A DNA stretch of 64,000 bases from Seonamhaeicola sp. S2-3. Its GTDB lineage: Bacteria > Bacteroidota > Bacteroidia > Flavobacteriales > Flavobacteriaceae. Below are positions 43,358 to 53,505 of the stretch, piece by piece. Within the stretch, counting starts at the first letter, position 1, and every line of letters begins with the position of its first letter. The translations under genes were made by a program, and so were the position numbers. Under the pieces are notes generated by a model, which was not told where the DNA came from, did no database searches, and worked only from the letters and a program-made list of their open reading frames with translations. Location: contig NZ_CP019389.1 of assembly GCF_001971785.1 (NCBI RefSeq), positions 1,437,001 through 1,501,000 of the forward strand. Reading direction: 5' to 3'.

Positions 43358-45229
43358 ATGTTTAATGAAGTTTATGATGTAATAGTTGTTGGTGCTGGTC
43401 ATGCTGGTAGTGAGGCTGCCGCTGCTGCTGCCAACATGGGAAGTAAAACATTGTTGATAACAATGAATTTACAAAACATAGCTCAAATGTCTTGCAATCC
43501 TGCTATGGGAGGAATTGCAAAAGGACAAATTGTTAGAGAGATTGATGCGCTTGGTGGTTACAGTGGTATTGTTTCTGACACTTCTGCTATTCAATTTAAA
43601 ATGCTAAATAAGTCTAAAGGACCTGCTATGTGGAGTCCAAGAGTGCAGAGTGATAGAATGCGATTTTCTGAAGATTGGAGATTGCTTTTAGAGAAAACTC
43701 CAAACCTTGATTTTTATCAAGAAATGGTTTCTGGTTTATTAATTAAAGGAGATCGTGTTGTAGGCGTAAAAACATCATTAGGTGTAGAGATTAAATCTAA
43801 GTCTGTTGTACTAACTAATGGTACTTTTTTAAATGGCTTAATTCATATAGGTGATAAAAATTTTGGTGGAGGTAGGGCAGGAGAAAAAGCTGCAACTGGA
43901 ATAACAGAACAGCTTGTTGATTTAGGTTTTGATTCTGGTAGAATGAAAACAGGGACACCGCCAAGAGTTGACGGTAGAAGTTTAGATTTTTCTAAAATGG
44001 TAGAGCAACCAGGTGATGACAATCCCGAAAAATTCTCTTATTTAGATATTACAAAACCTTTATCTAAACAACGCTCTTGTCATATGTCTTATACAAGTCC
44101 TTTGGTGCATGATTTGCTTAGAGAAGGATTTGATAGGTCGCCTATGTTTAACGGTAGAATTAAAAGTTTAGGTCCTAGATATTGTCCGTCAATTGAAGAT
44201 AAGATAAATCGATTTGCAGATAAAGATCGTCATCAATTATTTGTAGAACCAGAAGGGTGGCATACTGTAGAATATTATATTAATGGTTTTTCAACTTCGC
44301 TACCAGAAGATGTTCAGTTTAGAGCATTACGTTCAGTTGAAGGTTTTGAAAATGTAAAGTTCTTTAGACCAGGTTATGCTATAGAGTATGATTATTTTCC
44401 ACCTACTCAATTAAAGCATACGTTAGAAACTAAGTTGGTAAGTGGCTTGTATTTTGCAGGTCAAATTAACGGTACAACGGGATATGAAGAAGCGGCTTCG
44501 CAAGGTTTAATGGCAGGAATAAATGCCAGTTTAAAAGTGCAGGAAAGAGATGCTTTTACATTAAAAAGAGATGAGGCTTATATAGGTGTTTTAATAGATG
44601 ATTTAATTACTAAAGGCACAGAAGAGCCTTATAGAATGTTTACATCTAGAGCAGAATATAGAACGTTGTTGCGTCAAGATAATGCAGATTTAAGATTAAC
44701 ACCAAAAGGTTTTGAGTTAGGTTTGGCTTCAGAAAAGCGTTTAAAACGTATGGAAGAAAAACATGAATCTGCTAAACAATTTGTGTCTTTTTTTGAAACA
44801 ACAAGTGTAAAACCAGAGGAGATAAATCCTATTTTAGAAAGCAAAAATTCATCGCCAGTTAAACAATCTGGTAAGCTCTTTAAAATATTTGCTAGACCTA
44901 ATATTGAAATGAAAGATATTAGAAAAGTTAAAAGTGTTGAAGAGTATATTTCTAAAAATAATTTAGATGCTGAAGTGATAGAGCAGGCAGAAATTCAGGT
45001 TAAATATGCTGGTTATATTGCTAAAGAAAAAAATAATGCCGATAAATTGAGTAGGTTAGAATATGTAAAAATTCCACCAAATTTTGATTATTCTAAAATT
45101 AAATCCATGAGTTTTGAAGCTCGTGAAAAGCTTAAAAAAATACAACCAACAACGGTATCTCAAGCATCAAGAATTAGCGGAGTATCACCTAATGATATTT
45201 CTGTTTTATTGGTTTATATGGGTAGATAA
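43358..45229 (+). CDS. mnmG: tRNA uridine-5-carboxymethylaminomethyl synthesis enzyme MnmG
   Basis: 623 residues, full length. The FAD-binding [18 protein letters not shown] opens the protein; [20 protein letters not shown], the [10 protein letters not shown] segment and [13 protein letters not shown] are MnmG signatures. With MnmE it modifies U34 of tRNAs reading two-fold degenerate codons. The gene is flanked by two identical parS sites, 18 bp before and 8 bp after the CDS, which is unusual. gidA/mnmG lies near oriC in many bacteria. Confidence 0.98.
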   Translation: MFNEVYDVIVVGAGHAGSEAAAAAANMGSKTLLITMNLQNIAQMSCNPAMGGIAKGQIVREIDALGGYSGIVSDTSAIQFKMLNKSKGPAMWSPRVQSDRMRFSEDWRLLLEKTPNLDFYQEMVSGLLIKGDRVVGVKTSLGVEIKSKSVVLTNGTFLNGLIHIGDKNFGGGRAGEKAATGITEQLVDLGFDSGRMKTGTPPRVDGRSLDFSKMVEQPGDDNPEKFSYLDITKPLSKQRSCHMSYTSPLVHDLLREGFDRSPMFNGRIKSLGPRYCPSIEDKINRFADKDRHQLFVEPEGWHTVEYYINGFSTSLPEDVQFRALRSVEGFENVKFFRPGYAIEYDYFPPTQLKHTLETKLVSGLYFAGQINGTTGYEEAASQGLMAGINASLKVQERDAFTLKRDEAYIGVLIDDLITKGTEEPYRMFTSRAEYRTLLRQDNADLRLTPKGFELGLASEKRLKRMEEKHESAKQFVSFFETTSVKPEEINPILESKNSSPVKQSGKLFKIFARPNIEMKDIRKVKSVEEYISKNNLDAEVIEQAEIQVKYAGYIAKEKNNADKLSRLEYVKIPPNFDYSKIKSMSFEAREKLKKIQPTTVSQASRISGVSPNDISVLLVYMGR

Positions 45230-45236
45230 TTTTTTA

Positions 45237-45252
45237 TGTTCCACGTGGAACA
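45237..45252. promoter_or_regulatory. parS: parS centromere site (right of mnmG)
   Basis: A second perfect TGTTCCACGTGGAACA, identical to the copy at 43,325 and about 1.9 kb from it, 7 bp after the mnmG stop. Confidence 0.9.
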
Positions 45253-45304
45253 CGTTAGTTTAATTTTTCTTTTAGGTGTAAAATATAGATAGGATTTGTT
45301 TTAA

Positions 45305-46156
45305 ATGGATAAAAATAAAATACATTTAGTTGTAAAAGATTATTCGGTTTCTGGAGAAAATTTTGAATTAATCCAGAATAAAGAATTTGGTTTTTTAGAA
45401 ACCCATCCGCAACCTACTATAGAAAAATTACCAGAGTATTATAAAAGTGAAGATTATATTTCACACACAGATTCTAAACGAAATTTATTTGAAAAAATTT
45501 ATCATTTGGTTAGAAGAATAGCTTTAAATAAAAAGTTAAAGCTGATTAATTCTTTTAAAACTGAAAATAAAAGCCTTTTAGATTTTGGATGTGGTACAGG
45601 CGATTTTTTACAAACCGCTCAAAAAAATAGTTGGCTGGTTACTGGAATTGAACCAAATGAAGATGCTCGAAACATAGCAAACAAAAAAACAAATAATTCG
45701 GTTTTTAATAGCGAAGCCTTTTTTAAACTTAAAGAAAACACTTTTGATGTTATAACACTTTGGCATGTTTTAGAACACTTACCAAATTTAGAAGAGCATG
45801 TAAATATTTTAAAAAAACTATTAAAACCAAATGGCGTTTTAATAATTGCGGTTCCAAATTATAAAAGTTATGATGCGCAATTTTATAAACAATTTTGGGC
45901 AGCTTTTGATGTACCTAGACATCTTTGGCATTTTAATAAAACTTCAATCTTTAAATTATTTTCAAAAGTATCAATGAAAGTTATTAAAACGAAACCTATG
46001 TGGTTTGATGCGTTTTATGTATGCTTACTTTCAGAAAAATATAAAACAGGTAAAATGAATTTTATTAAAGCCTTTTTTAATGGTTTTATTTCAAATTTAA
46101 AATCGTTGAGCTCAAAAGAGGCTTCTTCTTTAATTTATATCATAAAAAACACATAA
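45305..46156 (+). CDS. Class I SAM-dependent methyltransferase
   Basis: 283 residues. SAM-binding motif I is LLDFGCGTGDFLQTA near residue 96. FDVITLWHVLEHLPN and LKPNGVLIIAVPNYKSYDAQ complete the Methyltransf_23-type fold, usually seen on sugars, lipids or quinones. It is probably transcribed behind mnmG, with the second parS site between them. A hairpin follows. Substrate unknown. Confidence 0.85.
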   Translation: MDKNKIHLVVKDYSVSGENFELIQNKEFGFLETHPQPTIEKLPEYYKSEDYISHTDSKRNLFEKIYHLVRRIALNKKLKLINSFKTENKSLLDFGCGTGDFLQTAQKNSWLVTGIEPNEDARNIANKKTNNSVFNSEAFFKLKENTFDVITLWHVLEHLPNLEEHVNILKKLLKPNGVLIIAVPNYKSYDAQFYKQFWAAFDVPRHLWHFNKTSIFKLFSKVSMKVIKTKPMWFDAFYVCLLSEKYKTGKMNFIKAFFNGFISNLKSLSSKEASSLIYIIKNT

Positions 46157-46229
46157 TATTTATTTAAACGAGTTTTTACGCTGTTTTAAACCTTGATTCA
46201 AGGGTTTGGGTTGCTTTTTTTTAAAAATG

Positions 46230-46259
46230 CCTTAAAACGCTTTATTTAAGGTTGTTTTT
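46230..46259 (+). terminator. Probable terminator after methyltransferase gene
   Basis: CCTTAAA (46230-46236) and TTTAAGG (46245-46251) form a stem followed by TTGTTTTTA. It is AT-rich, so only moderately convincing. Confidence 0.45.
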
Positions 46260-46354
46260 AATAAGTATTTCTAATTTTAAAATTTATTTATGATAAGAAA
46301 TATTTATGCAGTTAATTCTGAGTAAAATTCAGTATTATAATCTATTTTCTTTAT

Positions 46355-46362
46355 TACATTTG
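46355..46362 (+). promoter_or_regulatory. Bacteroidota -7 box before OmpH-like gene
   Basis: TACATTTG matches TAnnTTTG exactly, 22 bp before the start codon. Confidence 0.55.
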
Positions 46363-46384
46363 TCCGACTTAAAAAATATAAAGA

Positions 46385-46900
46385 ATGAAAAATTTAATTT
46401 ATCTTCTACTTGTAGTTTTGGTATTCACGTCATGCCAACAACAAAAAATTGGTTATGTAAATAACGGAACACTACTAAAAGATTATCAAGAAGCTAAAGA
46501 TTTAGAAACAGAGTTTCAAGGAAAAGAAGAAGCTTTTAAAAAGAAAGCCGATAGTATTGGTCAAGCATTTCAATTAGAAGTTCAAGAAACCCAACTTAAA
46601 GCTCAAAAATCTTCTCAAAAAAAGGCTCAGGAGTTAATGGGCGGTTTACAACAAAAACAACAATTGCTACAACAACAAATGCAATTTGAGCAACAACAAC
46701 TAGCACAATCAGCACAAGCCGAAAGTGATTCTTTAGTTCTTAAAATTAAAGATTTTATTAAAGATTATGCTAAAAAGAATCAATACACATTCATATTGGG
46801 CACTAGTGATGGTGCTTCATCTGTTATTTATGGAAAAGAAGGAACCGATTTAACAGAAACTATTCTAGAAGCATTAAATGCCGAATATAAAAAGGAGTAA
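46385..46900 (+). CDS. OmpH/Skp-like lipoprotein
   Basis: 171 residues. Lipoprotein signal LLLVVLVFTSC, then IGYVNNGTLLKDYQEAKDLE at the start of an OmpH/Skp-type domain and a long Gln/Lys-rich coiled coil (about 30-125). The C-terminus YTFILGTSDGASSVIYG matches the OmpH family end. Skp proteins chaperone outer membrane proteins in the periplasm. The lipid anchor differs from soluble Skp. Confidence 0.83.
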   Translation: MKNLIYLLLVVLVFTSCQQQKIGYVNNGTLLKDYQEAKDLETEFQGKEEAFKKKADSIGQAFQLEVQETQLKAQKSSQKKAQELMGGLQQKQQLLQQQMQFEQQQLAQSAQAESDSLVLKIKDFIKDYAKKNQYTFILGTSDGASSVIYGKEGTDLTETILEALNAEYKKE

Positions 46901-46927
46901 TATCTTTTTTAAACAAAAACTTTAAAG

Positions 46928-46964
46928 CAGCTCATTAATTGATTTTAATGGGCTGTTTTTTTTT
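46928..46964. terminator. Terminator between OmpH-like gene and holB
   Basis: CAGCTCATTAA (46928-46938) pairs with TTAATGGGCTG (46945-46955) with one G-T pair, then eight T. Confidence 0.8.
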
Positions 46965-48117
46965 AATTAGATTTTTTATGAAGTAATCTAGTTAATTTAA
47001 TAGATAAATCTGTGAGGATAATTTTAGAGTTTCCGTTGCGTTCAATGTGATAAATGGCATCTTGCAGCTCTTCACTAATCTCTAAAATATTATTACCATG
47101 AACAAAAGGAGCAAATTTTTCTAACTTAAATTTTTCAACTTTTGGCTCTATATAAACTAAATCTGGAGCTTTGTAATTAAGTAATAATGCTTGACGGAAA
47201 AAATCTAAACAAAAGAGTAAAAACTGTTTTTGTGTTTCACGCCCTGTTTTAGCTATATTTTCACTCCAAGAAATTAAATCATGAATAGCAGCTTTATTAC
47301 CTTTGGCTTTAAAAGCACTACGCACCCAAAAAATAAACCATTCTTCAAACTGTAAATCTTCAGAATCTTGATAAACTAAATCACAGGCTTTGTTGTAATT
47401 TCCGTTAGATTGACTTGCTATTTTGGTTGCAACAGTAGCGTCTAAATTGTAGTTTTTTATTAATCCTTGTTTTATAGCATCTTCAGCCAAAGGCGGAAAG
47501 TGTAATATTTGACACCTAGATTTTATGGTGTTAATTATTTGTTGTTCATCTTCGGCAATTAAAATAAAAATAGTTTTGTTAGGCGGTTCTTCAATGAGTT
47601 TTAATAGCTTATTGGCACAAGCAATATTCATCTTTTCTGCCATCCAAATAAGCATTACTTTATAGCCACCTTCGTAAGATTTAAGCGATAATGATTTAAC
47701 AATTTCATGGGCTTCTTCTACACCTATTTGCCCCTGTTTGTTATCAACACCTAAAAGTTTGTACCAATCAAATAAATTTCCATACGGCTGATTTTCAAGT
47801 AGTTCTCTCCATTCTTCCAAATAAAAATTAGAAACTGGCTTGCTTTTAACCCTATTACTTGTTGTTACAGGAAAAGCAAAATGTAGGTCTGGGTGCGAGA
47901 AGTTTTTAAATTTCAGGTTACAAGCTTCGTTACCGTTATTATTTTCGCCATCAGAATTATTACACAGTATATATTGTGCATAAGCTATAGCCATTGGTAA
48001 AGTACCAGAGCCTTCTGGTCCAATAAACAATTGTGCATGCGGAATTCTACCGTTTTCGGCACTATGAGTAAGGTGTTTTTTTATATGTTCCTGTCCTAAA
48101 ATTTCAGAGAATAGCAT
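46963..48117 (-). CDS. DNA polymerase III delta' subunit-like clamp-loader protein
   Basis: 384 residues. It starts LFSEILGQEHIKKHL and HAQLFIGPEGSGTLPMAIAY, the usual delta' opening. The P-loop is degenerate (GPEGSGTLP, no GKT), as in delta'. Cys in LCNN and EACNLKF may form part of a zinc site; NKLLKLIEEPPNKTIFILIA and INTIKSRCQILHF are the sensor and SRC motifs. It belongs to the complex that loads the sliding clamp. Convergent with the OmpH-like gene. Confidence 0.88.
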   Translation of the reverse strand: MLFSEILGQEHIKKHLTHSAENGRIPHAQLFIGPEGSGTLPMAIAYAQYILCNNSDGENNNGNEACNLKFKNFSHPDLHFAFPVTTSNRVKSKPVSNFYLEEWRELLENQPYGNLFDWYKLLGVDNKQGQIGVEEAHEIVKSLSLKSYEGGYKVMLIWMAEKMNIACANKLLKLIEEPPNKTIFILIAEDEQQIINTIKSRCQILHFPPLAEDAIKQGLIKNYNLDATVATKIASQSNGNYNKACDLVYQDSEDLQFEEWFIFWVRSAFKAKGNKAAIHDLISWSENIAKTGRETQKQFLLFCLDFFRQALLLNYKAPDLVYIEPKVEKFKLEKFAPFVHGNNILEISEELQDAIYHIERNGNSKIILTDLSIKLTRLLHKKSN

Positions 48118-48228
48118 TGAACAAAAGTAAGTGAATTTTTTTATTTAAAAATCAACTCTAATTACTAGTAAAACAAGTTTTTTTAAAAATATTTTAGGCT
48201 TCAAACGTTTTCGTTAAAAAAGGCATTT

Positions 48229-48256
48229 TTTGGTGCTGTTTAATTAGTTACTTTTG
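48229..48256 (+). promoter_or_regulatory. Promoter of pgk
   Basis: TTTG at 48,229-48,232 and TACTTTTG at 48,249-48,256 match the -33 and -7 boxes of Bacteroidota with a 16-bp spacer, slightly short. The start codon is 28 bp downstream. Confidence 0.6.
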
Positions 48257-48283
48257 TGTAATTAATAAGTTAAAACTATAAAA

Positions 48284-49471
48284 ATGAAGACTCTAAACGA
48301 TTTTAATTTCGAAAATAAAAAAGCCTTAATCCGTGTAGATTTTAATGTGCCTTTAAATGAAAAATTTGAAGTTACAGATGCTAACAGAATTATTTCTGCT
48401 AAACCAACTATTATTAAAATATTAGAAGAGGGTGGAAGCTGTATTTTAATGTCGCATTTAGGGCGTCCAAAAGGATTTCAAGATGAGTTTTCATTAAAAC
48501 ATATTGCTGCTAAAGTTGAAGATATTTTAGGAGTAGAAGTAAAATTTGTGCCAGATTGTATAGGCGCCGATGTTGAGGAAGCCGCAGCAAACTTAAAACC
48601 GGGTCAAATATTATTGTTAGAAAACCTACGTTTTTATAAAGAAGAAACGGCTGGAGATAAAGACTTTGCCGAAAAATTATCAAAACTAGGCGATATTTAT
48701 GTAAATGACGCCTTTGGTACTGCACACAGGGCACATGCATCTACCACTATTGTTGCACAATTTTTTGCAGAAAATAAATGTTTCGGTAATTTATTAGCAC
48801 AAGAAATAGAAAGCATTAAAAAAGTAATGGAAACTGGCGAGAAACCTGTTTTAGCTATTCTTGGCGGTGCTAAAGTATCTTCAAAAATAACCATTATTGA
48901 AAATATTTTAGATAAAGTAGATCACCTAATTATTGGTGGTGGTATGGCCTTTACCTTTGTAAAAGCGCAAGGCGGAAGCATTGGAAACTCTATTTGTGAA
49001 GATGACAAACAAGAGTTAGCTTTAGATATTTTAAAACAAGCTAAAGAAAAAAATGTTCAAGTACATATTCCTGTAGATACCGTAGCTGCCGATGCTTTTA
49101 GTAACGATGCCAACACACAAGTTGTAGATATTAATGCCATTCCAGACGGTTGGGAAGGTGTTGATGCAGGACCAAAATCTAGAGAGTTATTCCATAAAGT
49201 TGTAATGGAATCAAAAACCATTCTTTGGAACGGGCCTCTTGGTGTTTTTGAAATGGAAAGTTTTGCACAAGGTACTATTGAATTAGGAAATTCTATTGCT
49301 GAGGCTACTAAAAACGGCGCATTTTCACTTGTAGGAGGTGGAGATTCTGTTGCAGCAGTTAAGCAATTTGGTTTCCAAGATAAAGTAAGTTATGTAAGTA
49401 CAGGTGGTGGTGCTATGTTAGAAAGCTTAGAAGGAAAAACACTTCCTGGAATTGCTGCCATATTAGATTAA
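48284..49471 (+). CDS. pgk: Phosphoglycerate kinase
   Basis: 395 residues. Motifs: [12 protein letters not shown] near residue 14, [33 protein letters not shown] and C-terminal GGGDSVAAV then [10 protein letters not shown]. It transfers phosphate between 1,3-bisphosphoglycerate and ADP in glycolysis. Full length and monocistronic, with a clear promoter. Confidence 0.98.
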   Translation: MKTLNDFNFENKKALIRVDFNVPLNEKFEVTDANRIISAKPTIIKILEEGGSCILMSHLGRPKGFQDEFSLKHIAAKVEDILGVEVKFVPDCIGADVEEAAANLKPGQILLLENLRFYKEETAGDKDFAEKLSKLGDIYVNDAFGTAHRAHASTTIVAQFFAENKCFGNLLAQEIESIKKVMETGEKPVLAILGGAKVSSKITIIENILDKVDHLIIGGGMAFTFVKAQGGSIGNSICEDDKQELALDILKQAKEKNVQVHIPVDTVAADAFSNDANTQVVDINAIPDGWEGVDAGPKSRELFHKVVMESKTILWNGPLGVFEMESFAQGTIELGNSIAEATKNGAFSLVGGGDSVAAVKQFGFQDKVSYVSTGGGAMLESLEGKTLPGIAAILD

Positions 49472-49482
49472 CATAATTATTT

Positions 49483-49568
49483 GGGCGTTACCCTGAAACC
49501 AGTTCAGGGTCGCGCTTTTCGCGTTACACGGTAACTTGCTGCAATCGCTAACGCAAATACCCGTAACG
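49483..49568. repeat. GC-richer structured element after pgk, probable dispersed repeat
   Basis: This 86-bp stretch is markedly richer in G+C than its surroundings. It contains the hairpin CCCTGAA (49491-49497) / TTCAGGG (49503-49509), then GCGCTTTTCGCG, and complementary GTTACC/GGTAAC-type motifs (GGGCGTTACCC at the left, CGGTAAC in the middle, GCTAACGC and CCGTAACG at the right). It resembles palindromic interspersed repeats of flavobacterial genomes, and may also end pgk transcription. Only one copy is in the window. Confidence 0.45.
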
Positions 49569-49659
49569 TTATAAAAGGGAAGAAAAATAAATAAAGTTTT
49601 TAAATCCCATTAAAAAATACGATTTTAGCCATATTGTCGTCCACTATTGAATAGATATT

Positions 49660-51240
49660 ATGGCTTTTCGTTTTTTTATACTCATATTACTTTTAGGATC
49701 TTCGGTTTGCTATTCGCAATCACAAGAAGCAGTTACATCATCAAATAAACCAGTTATTGATACATTAATTAATAATGAAATTGGTAAAGAAAAATTAATT
49801 AATGAAACAACAAAGGATAGTACAGTTACAGATAGTACAGGTATTAAAAACTTAAAAGACAATGAATTAGCTTCTAAAATTGATAAAAAATGGCAAGAAG
49901 AATTATACAGCAATCACCTTTTTGATACCATATACAAAACAGTTACTGAGTTAGATTTTAAAGAAGTAGACTATCCAGAGTTACCTACAGATACACTAAA
50001 AGCAAGATTAGAAGCACTTAATGCTAAAACGCCGTTTAATGTAGAATACAATCCATCACTAGAAAGTGTTATAAAATATTATTTAAAACACAGAAGAAAA
50101 CTGCTTCAAAAATTAATTACTCTTAGCGCTTTTTATTTCCCCATGTTTGAGCGCGAGTTAGATAACGCTAACATTCCTCTAGAAATAAAATATTTAGCCA
50201 TTGTAGAGTCGGCATTAAAACCTAAAGCAAAATCAAGAGTAGGTGCAACAGGTTTATGGCAATTTATGTTTAGTACGGGTAAAATGTATGGGTTAGATGT
50301 AAGCAGTTATGTTGATGAGCGTAGTGATCCTATTAAATCTACACAGGCTGCAACCAAATATTTGGCAAAATTATATGAGATTTTTGGCGATTGGGATTTA
50401 GCTTTGGCAGCCTATAACTCTGGTCCGGGAAATGTTACAAAAGCCATTCGTAGATCTGGCGGTTATAAAAATTATTGGAATATTAGGCATAACTTACCAC
50501 GCGAAACGGCAGGATATTTACCAGCATTTTTAGCAAACATGTATATTTTTGAATATGCAGAAGCGCATGGTTTTGTAAAAGCAAAACCCGAGTTTGCTTT
50601 GGCCGAAACAGATACGGTTTTGGTTAAAAGTATGATTACTTTAGATCAGGTTTCAGAAGTTACAGGTACTCCAATTGAGCAACTTCAATTTTTAAATCCA
50701 TCTTACAAACTAGATATTATTCCGGTAATTAAGGGAGAAAATTATTATTTAAGATTACCAAGAAACGTAGTAGGCACCTTTGTAAACAATGAAGATAAAA
50801 TTTATGCTTTTGCAAAAGAAGAGTTTGCTAAAAGAGAAAAGCCTTTACCGCAATTTTTTAACGCTACCGATAGAGTAAGGTATAAAGTACAATCGGGTGA
50901 CTATTTAGGTAAAATAGCTAGACGTTATGGTGTTAGAGTAAGCCAAATAAAACGCTGGAACGGACTAAGAAGCAATAATTTACAGATAGGACAACGCTTA
51001 ACTATTTACCCAAGAAAATCGTATACACCATCTGTAACATCGTCTTCAACTTCAAAAAAACCAACAGTTACAAAGCCTATTTCTGGTAACGTGGTTATAT
51101 ACACAGTTAAAAGTGGCGACTCATTATGGAGTATTTCTCAAAAATTTTCTGGAGTTTCTGTTCAAAATATTAAAGATTGGAACGGTATTAGTGGTAGTAA
51201 ATTAAAACCAGGAATGAAACTTAAAATTTCCAAAGGATAA
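49660..51240 (+). CDS. Lytic transglycosylase (MltD-like) with two LysM domains
   Basis: 526 residues with a signal peptide (FFILILLLGSSVCYSQ). The SLT domain has catalytic Glu183 (AIVESALKPKAKS), GATGLWQFM and LALAAYNSGPGNV. Two C-terminal LysM motifs follow: YKVQSGDYLGKIARRYGV (about 408) and YTVKSGDSLWSISQKFSG (about 485). It cleaves peptidoglycan glycan strands in the periplasm. 24 bp before the DUF4837 gene, so probably one operon. Confidence 0.93.
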   Translation: MAFRFFILILLLGSSVCYSQSQEAVTSSNKPVIDTLINNEIGKEKLINETTKDSTVTDSTGIKNLKDNELASKIDKKWQEELYSNHLFDTIYKTVTELDFKEVDYPELPTDTLKARLEALNAKTPFNVEYNPSLESVIKYYLKHRRKLLQKLITLSAFYFPMFERELDNANIPLEIKYLAIVESALKPKAKSRVGATGLWQFMFSTGKMYGLDVSSYVDERSDPIKSTQAATKYLAKLYEIFGDWDLALAAYNSGPGNVTKAIRRSGGYKNYWNIRHNLPRETAGYLPAFLANMYIFEYAEAHGFVKAKPEFALAETDTVLVKSMITLDQVSEVTGTPIEQLQFLNPSYKLDIIPVIKGENYYLRLPRNVVGTFVNNEDKIYAFAKEEFAKREKPLPQFFNATDRVRYKVQSGDYLGKIARRYGVRVSQIKRWNGLRSNNLQIGQRLTIYPRKSYTPSVTSSSTSKKPTVTKPISGNVVIYTVKSGDSLWSISQKFSGVSVQNIKDWNGISGSKLKPGMKLKISKG

Positions 51241-51264
51241 TTTCTTAAATAATACAACAAACAG

Positions 51265-52269
51265 ATGAAAAAAATTCTTCTACTAACCTTATTATTGGTG
51301 GTAATGTCTTGTAAAGACAAAAATAAAACCACTGAAGATTTCTTTTATGATTCAAGCGGAAACATTAACCATGTATCAGTAGTTATAGATAATGATTTGT
51401 GGAACGGGAGCGTTGGAGAATCTATTAGAAACCTACTAACCCAAACTATTTATGGGCTTCCGCAAGATGAACCTATGTTTACATTGAGTCAAATTCCAAC
51501 TTCAGTCTTTACGGGTTTTGTTACCAGAAACAGAACCGTTTTAAAGGTTGAAATGAATAAAGCACCAGAAATAACTATTAAAGAAAATGTGTATGCCAAA
51601 CCACAAAAAGTTATTGTGCTTTCAGGAAAAACAAAACAAGATATTATAGATTTAGTAACTGAAAATAGCGATAAAATAGTAGAAACCTTTAAAGCAATGG
51701 AAATTGCCGAAAGACAACGTCAAATAGCTAAATCACCTCATAAAATAACCCAAATAAAAGAAAAGTTAGGCTTAACCATTCAATTTCCTTCAATTTATGA
51801 AATTGCAAAAGAAACCGATAATTTCTTTTGGTTAAGAAAAGATATTACAACAGGTCATTCGCATTTAATGATTTATGAGCTACCATACAATGCCATAAAA
51901 AGAAATGACAGTACCGTAACACAAATAATTAAGATTAGAGACTCTATAGGGCAGGCATATTTTAAAGGGCGCTTAGATGGAACTGTTAAAGCAGATGGAA
52001 CAACAATTAGTTCTTATATGGTTACCGAAGATGCTTACACACCATTTCATGGAGAAACCATTATTGATAATAAACCCGCTTTTGAAACCAAAGGCATTTG
52101 GGAATTAACTAACGATTTTATGGGAGGCCCTTTTATAAATTACACTATTGAAGATAAAGTAAACAAACGTTGGGTTGGTGTTGAAGGCTTTATATTTGCT
52201 CCTTCAGTAGAAAAACGTAATTATATGCTAGAACTAGAGGCTATTATTAAGTCTGTAAAAATTGAATAA
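51265..52269 (+). CDS. DUF4837 family lipoprotein
   Basis: 334 residues with lipobox LLLVVMSC. Mature features include SVVIDNDLWNGSVGESIRN near the start and MGGPFINYTIEDK near the end, matching DUF4837 proteins of Bacteroidota. Function unknown. Its place behind a lytic transglycosylase suggests a role in the envelope. Confidence 0.82.
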   Translation: MKKILLLTLLLVVMSCKDKNKTTEDFFYDSSGNINHVSVVIDNDLWNGSVGESIRNLLTQTIYGLPQDEPMFTLSQIPTSVFTGFVTRNRTVLKVEMNKAPEITIKENVYAKPQKVIVLSGKTKQDIIDLVTENSDKIVETFKAMEIAERQRQIAKSPHKITQIKEKLGLTIQFPSIYEIAKETDNFFWLRKDITTGHSHLMIYELPYNAIKRNDSTVTQIIKIRDSIGQAYFKGRLDGTVKADGTTISSYMVTEDAYTPFHGETIIDNKPAFETKGIWELTNDFMGGPFINYTIEDKVNKRWVGVEGFIFAPSVEKRNYMLELEAIIKSVKIE

Positions 52270-52293
52270 ATAATTTAGCAAGATATAAGCAAT

Positions 52294-52326
52294 AAAAAAG
52301 GACAACATTATGTTGCCCTTTTTTTA
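52294..52326. terminator. Terminator between DUF4837 gene and tatA
   Basis: AAAAAAGGACAACA and TGTTGCCCTTTTTT form a stem with one mismatch. It suits both convergent genes. Confidence 0.8.
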
Positions 52327-52340
52327 TAATTAGAATATGG

Positions 52341-52523
52341 TTATTCTTTTTTATCACTATCGGTACCTTCTTCTTTGCTAGCATCTTTAAATTCTTTGAT
52401 ACCGCTACCTAAACCTCTCATTAATTCTGGTATTTTTTTACCTCCAAATAATAACAGAACAACAACAACAATTAAGGCTATTTGCCAAGGTCCAAATGCT
52501 AATGGTAATATATATAAGCTCAT
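52341..52523 (-). CDS. tatA: Sec-independent translocase subunit TatA/E
   Basis: 60 residues from the ATG at 52,521-52,523; the open frame extends 7 codons further but the TatA-like part starts here. One N-terminal helix ([20 protein letters not shown]), then the hinge and amphipathic helix [20 protein letters not shown] and an acidic/lysine tail. It forms the pore of the Tat pathway for folded proteins. tatC is not in the window. Confidence 0.88.
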   Translation of the reverse strand: MSLYILPLAFGPWQIALIVVVVLLLFGGKKIPELMRGLGSGIKEFKDASKEEGTDSDKKE

Positions 52524-52637
52524 AATAATTCGTTTAAAAAACAAAGTTAATAATTAAAGTTTAATAATAACGTTTTAAACATAACTTTAGCATTTACAAA
52601 AAAAGAGTCATTAATAAATTCTTTATTTTTGCTTTCC

Positions 52638-53498
52638 ATGAAGAAAAAGCCTAAAAAAATAAAAAAGAAATTACTAGATAAGTATAGATTAGTAATACTT
52701 AACGAGCTTACTTTTGAAGAACGATTATCTTTCAAACTAACAAGGCTTAATGTTTTTGTTTTTGCATCTTTATCGGCTATTTTTTTAATAGCCATTACTT
52801 ATATAATAATAGCCTTTACTCCGCTTAGAGAGTATATTCCAGGGTATTCTTCAACAGCATTAAAAAAGAAAGCCACAGAGCTTAGTTTTAAAACAGATTC
52901 ATTGCAACAAGTTATAGCTATGAATGAGTTGTATTATGGTTCTATAAAAAAGGTATTAAAAGGAGATGTTAGTGCTGCTAACTTTAATAAAGATTCTATT
53001 ATTGAAGCCGTAAAATTAGAAGCTAGTGAGGTAGATTTTAAACCTTCAGTAGAAGATTCTCTTTTAAGAGAAAAAGTTGATAAGGAAGACAAATATAATT
53101 TGTTTGAATCTGCTACAACAGCAACTAATTTTGTGTTATTTCCACCAGTTAATGGTACTATTAGCCAACATTATAACATAGAAGAAAAACATTATGCTGT
53201 AGATGTAGTTGTGCCTAAAAACACTCCTGTTAAAGCTACAGCCGATGGCATTGTAATTTTTTCTGAATGGACCGCCAACACAGGTTATGTAATTATTATA
53301 GAACATAGTTATGGGTTAATTTCAGTATATAAACACAATGCAGAACTTACAAAATCTCAGGGCGATTTGGTAAAAGCAGGCGAAGTTATTGCTACGGCAG
53401 GAAATACTGGAGAACTCTCAACAGGCCCGCATTTACATTTTGAACTCTGGAATGACGGTTATCCCATTAATCCAACAAATTTTATAGATTTTAAATAA
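52638..53498 (+). CDS. M23 family metallopeptidase
   Basis: 286 residues from the ATG at 52,638. A basic N-terminus precedes one transmembrane helix (about 40-62), then a short coiled-coil region and a C-terminal M23 (LytM) domain. Zinc ligands: His and Asp in EKHYAVDVVVP and His in GPHLHFELW; the remaining His is in IIIEHSYG. It cleaves peptidoglycan cross-bridges or activates amidases in the periplasm. The next gene, GH3, starts 8 bp after it. Confidence 0.92.
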   Translation: MKKKPKKIKKKLLDKYRLVILNELTFEERLSFKLTRLNVFVFASLSAIFLIAITYIIIAFTPLREYIPGYSSTALKKKATELSFKTDSLQQVIAMNELYYGSIKKVLKGDVSAANFNKDSIIEAVKLEASEVDFKPSVEDSLLREKVDKEDKYNLFESATTATNFVLFPPVNGTISQHYNIEEKHYAVDVVVPKNTPVKATADGIVIFSEWTANTGYVIIIEHSYGLISVYKHNAELTKSQGDLVKAGEVIATAGNTGELSTGPHLHFELWNDGYPINPTNFIDFK

Positions 53499-53505
53499 AT
53501 ATTAA

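Noticed and set aside
46180-46215. Imperfect hairpin with AAACCTTGA and TCAAGGGTTT
   Set aside because: The arms need a bulge and no T tract directly follows; the hairpin at 46,230 is a better terminator.
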